Positions 27,128-35,675 of a stretch of 64,000 nucleotides of DNA are shown piece after piece. A model generated the notes under the pieces. That model made no database searches and had not been told where the DNA came from. It saw only the letters and a program-made list of their open reading frames with translations. This DNA comes from Thiodiazotropha sp050291245. GTDB taxonomy: Bacteria > Pseudomonadota > Gammaproteobacteria > Chromatiales > Chromatiaceae. Each line of letters opens with the position of its first letter. Positions within the stretch are counted from its first letter, which is position 1. A program made the position numbers and the translations under genes. The stretch lies in contig JBNKJP010000058.1 in NCBI GenBank assembly GCA_050291245.1, positions 1 through 64,000 on the forward strand. Direction: 5' to 3'.

Positions 27128-28102
27128 ATGTCACGTGAACTACTATTACTCAGACACGGTAAATCCGACTGGACACAGCAACAGGACGACTTCGACCGAC
27201 CGCTCAAGGATCGGGGTAAGCGGGGTGCCCAGCGGATAGGCGTTTGGTTGCTACAGCAGTCGTTGGTACCGGATCTGGTGGTCAGTTCGCCTGCCGAACG
27301 GGCAATCACAACGGCCCAAAAAGCGGTCAAGGCCATGGGCGGTGACGCCGCCCGAATTCTACGGGATCCACGCATCTACGCAGCCCGAAAGGAAGACCTG
27401 TTGCAAGTGCTGGCTGAGTTGCCAGCGGATACCCATCGGGTGCTGCTGGTCGGACACAACCCAGGCTTGGAGTACCTGATGGAGCATCTGGCCGATCAAC
27501 CCATCACCCTGCCGAGTGATGGCAAACTCCTGCCGACCTCGGGGATCGCCCTATTTAAAATGCCCGATGTGTGGAGCACCCTGAAAGCGGGCGCGGGTAA
27601 ACTGTTGAGCATCACCCGCTCCAGCAGCCTGCCGAAGAAATTCCCGTTTCCCGACCACGCGGGCGAGGAGCAGCGGGACAGGCCCGCCTATTACTATAAT
27701 CAATCTTCCGTGATCCCCTACCGTATCAGAGACGGCAAGCTGGAAATCCTGGTAGTGATGTCGAGTAAGCGCAAACACTGGGTTGTACCAAAAGGCGTAA
27801 GCGATCCGGCCACCAGCCTTCAGGATTCCGCGGAAAAGGAGGCCTTCGAAGAGGCTGGCGTAGAGGGAGAGGTCGGTGAACAAGCGCTGGGAAGCTACCA
27901 GTATGAGAAGTGGGGCGCCCCCTGCACCGTACAGGTTTATCCCATGAAGGTAACCCACATCATCGAGGAAGCCGAGTGGGAAGAAAGCCATCGCAGCCGC
28001 GAATGGGTCAGTCCCAAACAGGCCATGAAGCAAGTCCGGCAAGCGGAACTTAAACCGTTGATCGAAAAACTGACAATGCAATTGGGGATGCAGGAACCCT
28101 GA
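27128..28102 (+). CDS. SixA-type histidine phosphatase fused to a Nudix domain
   Basis: 324 residues. N-terminal phosphohistidine phosphatase: LLLLRHGKSDW at 5-15 (RHG nucleophile) and LLVGHNPGLEYL near 115 (second His). C-terminal Nudix domain from about 190, with YRIRDGKLEILVVMSSKRKHWVVPKG and a box in which the usual first Glu is Thr and the Arg is Lys but the KEAFEEAGV core remains. MutT1 of mycobacteria has the same two folds in the opposite order. AGGTG lies 8 bases before the ATG at 27128. It starts 87 bases after the HprK-like gene. Confidence 0.88.
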   Translation: MSRELLLLRHGKSDWTQQQDDFDRPLKDRGKRGAQRIGVWLLQQSLVPDLVVSSPAERAITTAQKAVKAMGGDAARILRDPRIYAARKEDLLQVLAELPADTHRVLLVGHNPGLEYLMEHLADQPITLPSDGKLLPTSGIALFKMPDVWSTLKAGAGKLLSITRSSSLPKKFPFPDHAGEEQRDRPAYYYNQSSVIPYRIRDGKLEILVVMSSKRKHWVVPKGVSDPATSLQDSAEKEAFEEAGVEGEVGEQALGSYQYEKWGAPCTVQVYPMKVTHIIEEAEWEESHRSREWVSPKQAMKQVRQAELKPLIEKLTMQLGMQEP

Positions 28103-28130
28103 TTTCTGCCGCAGAGAGACGAATCCCAGA

Positions 28131-28844
28131 ATGAATACCCCTCACCGAGTAATTGCCGCCTTGATACGCCACGGAGACTACCTGCAACTGCCGGAGACAC
28201 CCAGTGCATTGCAGCCCTTCCCGCTCTCACCCAAGGGCATTGAACAGGCAAAGCGCTCCGTAACCCTGTTGCGGGGTGTGTTGACCATGTTTGGCTGGTC
28301 CTTGCATCCGGTCGTAGACTCATCCCGGCTGTTGCGCGGTTGGCAGACCGCTGAATTGATCTGCCGGGCCCTGGCGGATCAGGATAGGGCGCCCATGGAA
28401 ATCAAGCAATTCGATGAATTGGCTGAGCGTAGCCTGGGGGCTGCTAACAATCTCAACCTGCACCAGATTGAGGAAGTGATCCAAGCCGATCCTCGCTGCG
28501 ATCCCCTGCCCCCGGACTGGAAGAGCAACAGCCATTTTCGCCTGCCCCTCCAGGGAGCCGAGTCGCTGATGCAAGCGGGTCATCGGGTAGCCGAACATCT
28601 CGACACGAGGCTCAGCCAACTTCAGCAGGAGGTCACCCAGAATACCGTCAAACTCTTCGTCGGCCATGGCGCAGCCTTTCGCCACGCAGCCCATCATCTG
28701 GGCGTGCTGCGTTATGAACAGATCGCCCAACTCAGCATGCATCACTGCCGACCGATCTATCTGGAGCGTATTGCGGCCGGAACCTGGGCTCACCTGACCG
28801 GAGAGTGGAAGTTCAGAACCGCCCAGGAACCGATAACGGATTGA
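28131..28844 (+). CDS. Histidine phosphatase family protein
   Basis: 237 residues. ALIRHGDYLQ at 10-19 holds the catalytic RHG; DSSRLLRGWQTAELI near 65 the conserved Arg; VGHGAAFRHAAHHLG near 178 the second His. The domain is of the phosphoglycerate-mutase/SixA superfamily and should remove phosphate from a small molecule or phosphohistidine. Second such domain in this operon. The start is 28 bases after the SixA-Nudix stop and no clear GGAG box is seen. Confidence 0.88.
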   Translation: MNTPHRVIAALIRHGDYLQLPETPSALQPFPLSPKGIEQAKRSVTLLRGVLTMFGWSLHPVVDSSRLLRGWQTAELICRALADQDRAPMEIKQFDELAERSLGAANNLNLHQIEEVIQADPRCDPLPPDWKSNSHFRLPLQGAESLMQAGHRVAEHLDTRLSQLQQEVTQNTVKLFVGHGAAFRHAAHHLGVLRYEQIAQLSMHHCRPIYLERIAAGTWAHLTGEWKFRTAQEPITD

Positions 28845-28855
28845 GACCAGTCACC

Positions 28856-30184
28856 ATGCCCCACCAAGAACGAAAATTTCTACCTGTCTATCAGGGGTTG
28901 AAATGGATCTCTCCAAAGCTGCCGACCGCGGGTGAACCCTGGCCACTGAGCAACCAGCATTCCACCGCCAAGGAGAAGGGACAGCGCAGATCCAGCGAAC
29001 GCCTGCTCAGAGAAGTCCTGAAGGAACCCGCCTGGCAATGGCCCAAGCGACAGATCTTCTTCTTCTCCGATCTGCATGCGGACTCGGATGCCTTTATCGC
29101 GTCACTGGTCGCATCCGGTGGCGTGAAAAAAACCGGAAAACAGGATAGCGATCTCAAGTTGACCCCAGCCGGTCGCAATGCCAACTTCATTATCGGAGGC
29201 GACTGTTTCGATAAGGGACCGAGCAATCTGCGCCTGTTGCGCGTCATTCATCAACTTATCAAACTGGGAGCCCGGGTGCGCATCCTGGCGGGCAACCACG
29301 ACATTCGTATCAAGCTGGGAATCACCTCAGTGGGGTTGGAACCCGACCCGCGCTACGACCATTTCTTCATCCGCATGGGTAGCAAGGCCATACCGATGCT
29401 CAAAGAGATCCGTGACCAGTATCTACCGGGCAAGGGGGCACTGAAGGGAATTCCCTCTACCCGCGATTGCCATCGCCGTCTCTACCCACCGAAGCGCTGG
29501 TTCAAGGATTTTCCGGAGCATGCCAGTTGGATTATGCCCGACAACAGGGTTGCCAAGGAGGTCAAACGCCTGCGCGAGAAGATCGACAGTTTTGAGGCAG
29601 ACTGCGAAAAGGCAGGAATATCCCTGAGGGAGGTCTATGCGGCCGCGTTAAAGTGGCAATCTCTATTCATCCACCCGCATGGTGAATTCGCCTGGTTTTT
29701 CAAACGCATGCGCCTGGCTTATCGACACGGGTCTTTTTTGTTCGTGCATGCGGGCGTGGACGACCGGGCAGCAAAGCTGATCAATCGCAAAGGAGTCAAG
29801 CAGCTCAACCGGCAATTCAAGGAGAATGTGGAGAACGAGATCTTCGAGTTCTACTACGGCCCCCTGGCGAATACCATCCGCACCAAGTATCGGGATGTGG
29901 ACATGCCATTAACCCGGAAAGGTGTGGAATTACTGCATGACGCGGGCATCCAGGTTATCGTCCATGGCCATGCCAACCGCCGTTTTGGTCAGCGAATCAT
30001 GCTGCGCAAGGGCATGATCAACTTTGAGTGCGATGCCACCATCGATCGTAACTCCCGTGAAAAGGAGAAGCTCGAAGGGGAAGGCGCGGCGGTCACCATC
30101 TTCCATCCGGACCGACTGATACTGGGGGTGAGTACCGATCATCCCTATATCAAGATCTTCGACCCACATCTGTTTAAATCGTGA
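28856..30184 (+). CDS. PPP-type metallophosphoesterase
   Basis: 442 residues. The calcineurin-like metal-site motifs are in order: FSDLHAD (Asp72, His74), GGDCFDKG near 113-120, AGNHDIR near 146-152, an insert of about 130 residues with a coiled segment, then VHAGVDDR near 300 and IVHGHANRRFG near 368. It should hydrolyse a phosphomonoester or diester. Start 11 bases after the upstream stop; an in-frame ATG at 28805 lies inside the previous gene. The long lead of about 65 basic residues before the first motif is unusual. Confidence 0.9.
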   Translation: MPHQERKFLPVYQGLKWISPKLPTAGEPWPLSNQHSTAKEKGQRRSSERLLREVLKEPAWQWPKRQIFFFSDLHADSDAFIASLVASGGVKKTGKQDSDLKLTPAGRNANFIIGGDCFDKGPSNLRLLRVIHQLIKLGARVRILAGNHDIRIKLGITSVGLEPDPRYDHFFIRMGSKAIPMLKEIRDQYLPGKGALKGIPSTRDCHRRLYPPKRWFKDFPEHASWIMPDNRVAKEVKRLREKIDSFEADCEKAGISLREVYAAALKWQSLFIHPHGEFAWFFKRMRLAYRHGSFLFVHAGVDDRAAKLINRKGVKQLNRQFKENVENEIFEFYYGPLANTIRTKYRDVDMPLTRKGVELLHDAGIQVIVHGHANRRFGQRIMLRKGMINFECDATIDRNSREKEKLEGEGAAVTIFHPDRLILGVSTDHPYIKIFDPHLFKS

Positions 30185-30190
30185 GGTATC

Positions 30191-30463
30191 ATGAGCCAGG
30201 GCAAGAAAACTTTTCGCCATGAATCGTTGCAGGATCAGGAATCGATCCATACCCTTTTAAAGGCGATCACCCAGGGTATTTCGAAAGGAAAACTCAGCTT
30301 GAGCGACGAAGAGGGCGAGATCATTCTCAGCCCAAAAGGTCTGTTGAATCTAAAGGTAACCGCGTCTCAGGATACGGATCGACACCGCCTCAATCTACGC
30401 ATCACCTGGCAAGCTGATGATCAACCGAAACCGAGCAAGCACCTTAAGATCAAGAGCAAGTGA
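30191..30463 (+). CDS. Amphi-Trp domain protein
   Basis: 90 residues, basic: FRHESLQDQESIHTLLKAITQGISKGKLSL, then ILSPKGLLNLKVTA and LNLRITWQADD with the conserved Trp near the C-terminus. This fits the small 'amphi-Trp' family often found beside the GAK ATP-grasp and HprK-like kinase. Function unknown; it could be the carrier or target protein of the set. GAGG lies 4-7 bases upstream; 6 bases separate it from the metallophosphoesterase. Last gene of the operon. Confidence 0.85.
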   Translation: MSQGKKTFRHESLQDQESIHTLLKAITQGISKGKLSLSDEEGEIILSPKGLLNLKVTASQDTDRHRLNLRITWQADDQPKPSKHLKIKSK

Positions 30464-30490
30464 AAAATCGCTGTATCAGCGACGCTTTTT
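30463..30490 (+). terminator. Likely intrinsic terminator after the GAK/phosphate operon
   Basis: AAAAATCGCTG TAT CAGCGACGCTTTTT: a 6-bp stem TCGCTG/CAGCGA (30468-30473, 30477-30482) with a 3-base loop, ending in CTTTTT, directly after the amphi-Trp stop codon. Confidence 0.6.
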
Positions 30491-30791
30491 CGATCAACGC
30501 AGTCTATAGAAGCATCGTAATTTCACTGAACATTTCGCCCCACGTTTTCACATACCTCTAACATAACAATCATTGCTTTGTAACATTCAGCGATTAGCGT
30601 GTTGTTCCTGAACACTGTCGAGAATCCATGATAGATCGGCTTTCTCCTCAAGAGTTCAAAACCCACCCGGTACCGGATGGCACTTACTTAAGCCAAAAAC
30701 CAACGTCATCCCAGCGTAGGCCGGAATGACGGAAACCTAGAACTTTGTCTTAAGTAAGTGCCATTCCACCCAGAACCCTTAGGAGAAACAC
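30464..30791. other. Spacer with terminator and nested palindrome
   Basis: Holds the terminator at 30463-30490 and the palindromic element at 30677-30764. No open frame of note. The promoter of the phytase-like gene may overlap or follow the palindrome. Confidence 0.5.
30677..30764. repeat. 88-bp nested palindrome (MITE-like)
   Basis: Perfect 16-bp outer inverted repeats ATGGCACTTACTTAAG (30677-30692) and its inverse (30749-30764) enclose a family-2 REP unit (GTCATCCCAGCGTAGGCCGG). The right arm ends just before the ribosome site of the next gene. Confidence 0.85.
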
Positions 30792-33101
30792 GTGAAGATT
30801 ACTGTTCGACGCAATTTTCCATTCAAAACACTGGCATTATCTGCTGCTATCCTGGCGACTTCCGCAGCCAATCCCGCCCATGCCCATGGTGGTTACAACG
30901 CTACGGCATTCAACAAGCGGAGTACGTTTGATGTCATGGCCGGCAACGGATCCGGAGTTGCGGAAATCACCGATGTTTCACCAAATGGCAAGCAGTTGGT
31001 CTACACCGACGCGGAAAACGGTGAAATCGGATTCATCAACATCTCCAATCCGGCAGATCCTCGAGGCGAAGGGGCCGTCGATGTAGGTGGCGAACCTACC
31101 AGTCTGATCGTTAACGGCAAGTGGGTGCTGGTCGGTGTCAATACCTCCGCGAGTTATCGCGATCCGACTGGAAAATTGCTGGTTGTGAATCGCGCCACTC
31201 AGACAGTTGTAGCCGAATATGATCTGGGCGGACAGCCCGACTCTCTGGCGCTGGCACCGGATCACCTGCGTGCGGCCATTGTGCTGGAAAACGAGCGCGA
31301 CGAAGACAGTAACGGTGGTTTACTGCCACAGGCACCTACCGGAGAGCTGCTGATCATTGACATGATCGGCGATATAAACAGCTGGACCATTCGCACAGCA
31401 GACCTGTCACCCGTAGCCGCCGCCGCGCCCTCCGGTGATGATCTCGAACCAGAATATGTCGATATCAACAAAGAGAATGAAGCGGTCGTCTCTTTTCAGG
31501 AAAACAATTACCTGGCAGTAGTCGACATGATATCCGGTAAAGTCATCAATCACTTCTCCGCCGGCTCCGTTGACATCAACCGGGTCGACAGCGTTGAAGA
31601 CGACCTGATCAATTTCGACAGCAGTCTGACCAGACGCCGTGAACCGGATGCGGTCAGCTGGATTAATAACGACGTTTTCGCAACCGCCAATGAAGGCGAC
31701 TACGAAGACGAATATGGCCAGGAAGGGGGCAGCCGAAGCTTTACCCTGTTTCATCAGGATGGTTCTGTCCACTATGAGTCGGCGGAGACTTTCGAACACT
31801 GGCTGGCCTCCGCAGGTCACTACAACGAAGGCCGATCTGAAAACAAAGGCTGTGAGCCGGAAGGGGTTGAGACGGGTAAATACGGACATCGGACTTTGTT
31901 GTTTGTCGGTTCCGAACGATGCAATATGGTAGGCGTATACGATGTCACCAGCGGGTATCCCAAACCGCTTCAGATCATACCCACAGGCATAGGGCCGGAA
32001 GGCTTGAAAGCCGTGCCCAGAAAGGGGCTGTTTGTCGCATCCACCGAAAAGAGTGTCGCCGATGCGGGCATTTCCACCATGGTCAACATCTACGGCGCCT
32101 CTTTCGACCAGCCGGCGTACCCGATGATCGAATCCGTTTACACCGACGACGCACCCATCCCGTGGGTGGCTTTGTCCGGCATGGTAGGGGACAAAGATGA
32201 CGCCAACACCGTTTACGCGGTAAGCGACTCTTTTCTCGCCGAAGGTTTTATCTACACCATTGACGTAAGCAACAAACCCGCACAAATTGTAAACCGGACT
32301 CAAGTGAGCGGCGCTACAGAAAGTCTCGATCTTGAAGGTATTGCCATGGGACCCGACGGTAACTTCTGGCTGGGTAGTGAAGGGAATGCGAACAGTAGAC
32401 CCAATCTGGTTTTGAAGGTGGACAAAGACGGTAGCGTATTATCCGAGATCGCACTCCCCGCCGAGATGGTCGACGAACGTCGTAAAAACGGCATCGAGGG
32501 TATCGCGGTAACCGGTGAGGCAGGCGCCGAAATGATTTATGTAGCCATCCAACGCGCCTGGCCAAAAGAGGGTGATAGCGACAAAGAAAACACCAAAATC
32601 GGTCGCTACGATGTGGCCAGCGGTGATTGGAGCTTTGTCCATTATCCCCTGCAGGCCGAAGGCGATGGAGGCTGGATTGGACTGTCCGAGCTGACATTGC
32701 TGCCTAACGGCGAGTTCGCCGTGATCGAGCGTGACAAAGGCTGGGGCACCAGCACCGCTCCGGTGGCGGAATTGAAAGCCATCTATGGCGTCGACTTGGC
32801 CTCGGCGGACTTCCGACCCTATGGAGAGGAACTGGAAACCCTCGACAAAACCCTGCTGCGCGATGTACTGCCCGACCTGGAAAAGGCCAGCATCTGGACA
32901 GCGGAAAAGCTGGAAGGGATGGCGGTGACCGGCAAAGGCAATCTCTATATCGTTACCGATAATGATGGTATTGATGATGCTACCGGAGAAACCGTATTCC
33001 TGAACCTGGGAGATTGGGAAGAGGCATTCGGCATGCAATACGATCACCACAAACGGCATCATGGGCATCATGAGCATCATGGACGTCATAGTCAAAAATA
33101 G
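30792..33101 (+). CDS. Secreted phytase-like esterase with His-rich tail
   Basis: 769 residues from the GTG at 30792 (AGGAG 7 bases upstream). Signal peptide about 1-31 (ANPAHAHG). The first half is a beta-propeller of choice-of-anchor/LVIVD type (VSPNGKQLVYTDAENGEIGF, GGQPDSLALAPDHLRAAIV). The second half (from about 455) is a 'phytase-like' esterase domain: LSGMVGDKDDANTVYAVSD, ESLDLEGIAMGPDGNFWLGSEG, NGIEGIAVTG, TAEKLEGMAVTGKGNLYIVTDNDG, with acidic clusters suited to Ca2+. The last ~15 residues hold eight His, probably metal-binding. Likely periplasmic or secreted phosphoesterase or esterase; substrate unknown. Confidence 0.85.
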   Translation: MKITVRRNFPFKTLALSAAILATSAANPAHAHGGYNATAFNKRSTFDVMAGNGSGVAEITDVSPNGKQLVYTDAENGEIGFINISNPADPRGEGAVDVGGEPTSLIVNGKWVLVGVNTSASYRDPTGKLLVVNRATQTVVAEYDLGGQPDSLALAPDHLRAAIVLENERDEDSNGGLLPQAPTGELLIIDMIGDINSWTIRTADLSPVAAAAPSGDDLEPEYVDINKENEAVVSFQENNYLAVVDMISGKVINHFSAGSVDINRVDSVEDDLINFDSSLTRRREPDAVSWINNDVFATANEGDYEDEYGQEGGSRSFTLFHQDGSVHYESAETFEHWLASAGHYNEGRSENKGCEPEGVETGKYGHRTLLFVGSERCNMVGVYDVTSGYPKPLQIIPTGIGPEGLKAVPRKGLFVASTEKSVADAGISTMVNIYGASFDQPAYPMIESVYTDDAPIPWVALSGMVGDKDDANTVYAVSDSFLAEGFIYTIDVSNKPAQIVNRTQVSGATESLDLEGIAMGPDGNFWLGSEGNANSRPNLVLKVDKDGSVLSEIALPAEMVDERRKNGIEGIAVTGEAGAEMIYVAIQRAWPKEGDSDKENTKIGRYDVASGDWSFVHYPLQAEGDGGWIGLSELTLLPNGEFAVIERDKGWGTSTAPVAELKAIYGVDLASADFRPYGEELETLDKTLLRDVLPDLEKASIWTAEKLEGMAVTGKGNLYIVTDNDGIDDATGETVFLNLGDWEEAFGMQYDHHKRHHGHHEHHGRHSQK

Positions 33102-33111
33102 ACCTTTCCTT

Positions 33112-33219
33112 ATTCCCACGCTCTGCGTGGGAATACAGACACAGGTCTGGTAAACAGTTCAAATTATATCAATTCCACCAGGCTTAGGTATCCGTTCCCA
33201 CGCAGAGCGTGGGAACGAG
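33112..33219. repeat. REP pair, family 1
   Basis: ATTCCCACGCTCTGCGTGGG at 33112-33131 and the opposed GTTCCCACGCAGAGCGTGGG at 33194-33213, between convergent genes; about 55 bases separate the units. Same family as the pairs beside the RAYT gene at 59737. Confidence 0.9.
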
Positions 33220-33274
33220 GCTTAAGTCCGGCGGGCCTGGAACTCGCAGCTAAGGCTTCAGGAATGTCGGCTGC

Positions 33275-34243
33275 TTAACGTGAAAAGATACGCATATCAG
33301 GTCTTCGCTCGGGTGTTGCGCAGGGTTCGATGGGCTTGACGGGAGCGGTGCAGCCGCGTAATTCACCCAGAATCGCCTCTTTTCGTTCAACAAACCGCTC
33401 AGGAGACTCACCCTCTACCGGCGTTTGACCGGGTAGAACAGCGCGCAATTCGATCTTGCGCAGAGGCGGCGCATCCGCAAAGGTTGCCTGGTAATAGGCA
33501 ACCAGACGACGTTCGATCAAATCGATGGTGATCATCACAGGGCGCATGGGTACAGGGATCATGGCGCCACTGCGATAGCGCAGTAACACAAAGGGTTGCG
33601 TGGGAGTTGGCAAGCTCAGGTGCAAGTGTTCTCCAGTCTCTGAGACAAGTTCCATAACGGAATTTTCGGGCAGATAACCATCGAGCCGATACACAGCCTC
33701 GACGCGATTCGGACCCACACAGGGATAGTACGCCCATTCGACATCACGGGCTTGCTCACCGACCACCATCTTCAGGCCCTCTTCGATGTCACTGAGGCGG
33801 ATCAAATTCAAATGGGCTTGATCCGTATCCGATATTGATACTGGCACACCACCACGGACAAAAATGCCGGTATAGGGAAACCAGGTATTACGCTGATTGC
33901 CCGGGCTGCCATTTTCGCCGCAAATCGAGTCAATCGCGGGATCATCGTCCTGACTTAACGCAGGCTCTTGCTGTTTCGACAAACGCACATTCCCTTGCGA
34001 ATCGAAATCAAAGCTCAGCTTGATATTCCAAGCGAAATAGTCCTTGCCAGTGGAAGTACTGCAGTTGCCATTACACATCAACAGGATACCGGGAAAAGGT
34101 GTGTAATTTACAACATCCATCGGCTTGGTCGTGTCACTATCCACCTCGGCTTCAGAAATCTTTCCACCCGACGATGCGGCACACGCACTCAACAATAGAA
34201 CAGCGGGCGTTATAATCAAATATGACAACAGCTTATTGATCAT
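33275..34243 (-). CDS. Hypothetical lipoprotein
   Basis: 322 residues with a lipobox LLSACAAS (Cys at about 21), then a mixed beta-rich body with four cysteines (MCNGNCS, SICGE, YYPCVG) and a C-terminal GCTAP/EPCAT pair. No enzymatic motif recognised. Outer- or inner-membrane-anchored periplasmic protein. Monocistronic; a REP pair follows its stop. GAGTGAGAAA before the ATG may serve as ribosome site. Confidence 0.75.
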   Translation of the reverse strand: MINKLLSYLIITPAVLLLSACAASSGGKISEAEVDSDTTKPMDVVNYTPFPGILLMCNGNCSTSTGKDYFAWNIKLSFDFDSQGNVRLSKQQEPALSQDDDPAIDSICGENGSPGNQRNTWFPYTGIFVRGGVPVSISDTDQAHLNLIRLSDIEEGLKMVVGEQARDVEWAYYPCVGPNRVEAVYRLDGYLPENSVMELVSETGEHLHLSLPTPTQPFVLLRYRSGAMIPVPMRPVMITIDLIERRLVAYYQATFADAPPLRKIELRAVLPGQTPVEGESPERFVERKEAILGELRGCTAPVKPIEPCATPERRPDMRIFSR

Positions 34244-34307
34244 TTTCTCACTCTATTCAAGTCATTTTCAGGAGTGGCTACGTATCTTCGGATAAGATAC
34301 TATCATC

Positions 34308-35537
34308 CTACGAACTTTCTAAACACTGAATTGCGTCATAGTACTTTTCGTAGTCGTATGCAATAAGAAGATAGTCTACCGTGGATTCAAATGACTGCCG
34401 GATACTCATGCAAAATCCGCGCTGATAGATTGCCCCCATTGTCATATCATCAGTAACCAAGGTACTGTATATCTTGAGCTTTTCCTTAATCAGGTCATGA
34501 ATAACTTTATATGAGGTTGACACGGGACGATCCGAATCCACAGCCGCAAGGGTCACATGGGACAACATGATCCACGATCGAGTTGCAACGGCCAGCCTCT
34601 CGAATGGAATGAGATCTCGACGCCCTAACTCATCAATCCTGTCGTTTAATATTGCAGCAAAATAGTGCGTATCCGCCTGAACTCCCGCCAATCCCGGAAA
34701 ATGTTTCAATGTGGCCGTAACGCCCTCGCTTTCCAGTCCTCTGATGTATTCAAGGGATGCCTCCACAACTTCCAGAGGATCTGAGGATATAGCACGTGTT
34801 CCGATCAAAGTATGAAAGTCGAGACCACTGGGCGGAAAATCCGGCATCAGATCCACCACTGGACTGAAGTTCACCGTTACACCCAAACGCTTCAAAGATT
34901 CCCCTTGCCGCTTTCCATATTCAAACGCCGACTCCCCTTTCCGATAGATTTGCGCGAGTGCTTCCTGCTTGGCAATCAGAGGCGACAGCCTCGATACCGC
35001 CCCGCCCTCCTGATCCGTCGTCACGATCAGCGGAGGCAGTCCGTGAGCCTTCCTGATCGCCTGCAGCTTTGCAATAAACCCTTGCAAGGATTCAAATGTT
35101 TCACCTGCGATATTCCTTCGGGTTACAAATATCCCGGCTATTCCATTTTCGGCTAACTTTGTCACTTCTTCGACATCACCATAACCAACAATGAATTTTC
35201 GATTCAACTCCTGAATCTGCTGCGAGGGATCGTACAAGATGCGCTGCAGGGCGCTCTCATAGCAATATTCGCTATACACAACATATATCGCGAATGCCGG
35301 GATAACCCAAACACTCAACCGCTTCAGAAGAGGCATCATACAAACTCTGCTCAGACACCATGCCAACACAACGGCAAAGAAATACAGTGGAAGCTCGAAT
35401 TGACGAATATTCATCAGGAGCGGATCTCGAAAATCCAATGACCATACCCCGATCATGACAACGCATGCGAGCACAAACAGGTCATACGCAATATGAAACA
35501 CCGTTATGCCCGCGACACTTCGAGGATTGCCACTCAT
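34308..35537 (-). CDS. Membrane-anchored glycoside hydrolase family 3 protein (NagZ-like)
   Basis: 409 residues from the ATG at 35537 (GGGGA 7 bases upstream; ATG 35543 is an alternative). The first ~110 residues have three membrane helices (FHIAYDLFVLACVVMIGVW, LYFFAVVLAWCL, WVIPAFAIYVVY). The rest is a GH3 barrel: LIVTTDQEGGAVSRLSP, NFSPVVDLMPDFP, LKHFPGLAGVQADTHY and LVTDDMTMGAI (catalytic Asp). NagZ enzymes trim GlcNAc from muropeptides in the cytoplasm; here the usual KHFPGHG His is Leu, while DTH keeps the acid/base His position. Fusion to membrane helices is unusual. AT-richer than flanks; REP pair upstream. Confidence 0.85.
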   Translation of the reverse strand: MSGNPRSVAGITVFHIAYDLFVLACVVMIGVWSLDFRDPLLMNIRQFELPLYFFAVVLAWCLSRVCMMPLLKRLSVWVIPAFAIYVVYSEYCYESALQRILYDPSQQIQELNRKFIVGYGDVEEVTKLAENGIAGIFVTRRNIAGETFESLQGFIAKLQAIRKAHGLPPLIVTTDQEGGAVSRLSPLIAKQEALAQIYRKGESAFEYGKRQGESLKRLGVTVNFSPVVDLMPDFPPSGLDFHTLIGTRAISSDPLEVVEASLEYIRGLESEGVTATLKHFPGLAGVQADTHYFAAILNDRIDELGRRDLIPFERLAVATRSWIMLSHVTLAAVDSDRPVSTSYKVIHDLIKEKLKIYSTLVTDDMTMGAIYQRGFCMSIRQSFESTVDYLLIAYDYEKYYDAIQCLESS

Positions 35538-35549
35538 TTTCATTTCCCC

Positions 35550-35657
35550 GTTCCCACACTCCGCGTGGAAATGCCTATCTTTGCTGGGTTTATCTGTCGC
35601 ATTTGGGTAGAACACCGAACCCTCAATCTGCATGCCCACGCGGAGCGTAGGAACGAG
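35550..35657. repeat. REP pair, family 1 (diverged)
   Basis: GTTCCCACACTCCGCGTGGA at 35550-35569 and opposed GCATGCCCACGCGGAGCGTA at 35630-35649, with about 55 bases between. Lies between the YdjM-like gene and the GH3 gene on the same strand. Confidence 0.8.
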
Positions 35658-35675
35658 AGGGAAGCACCATTTATT

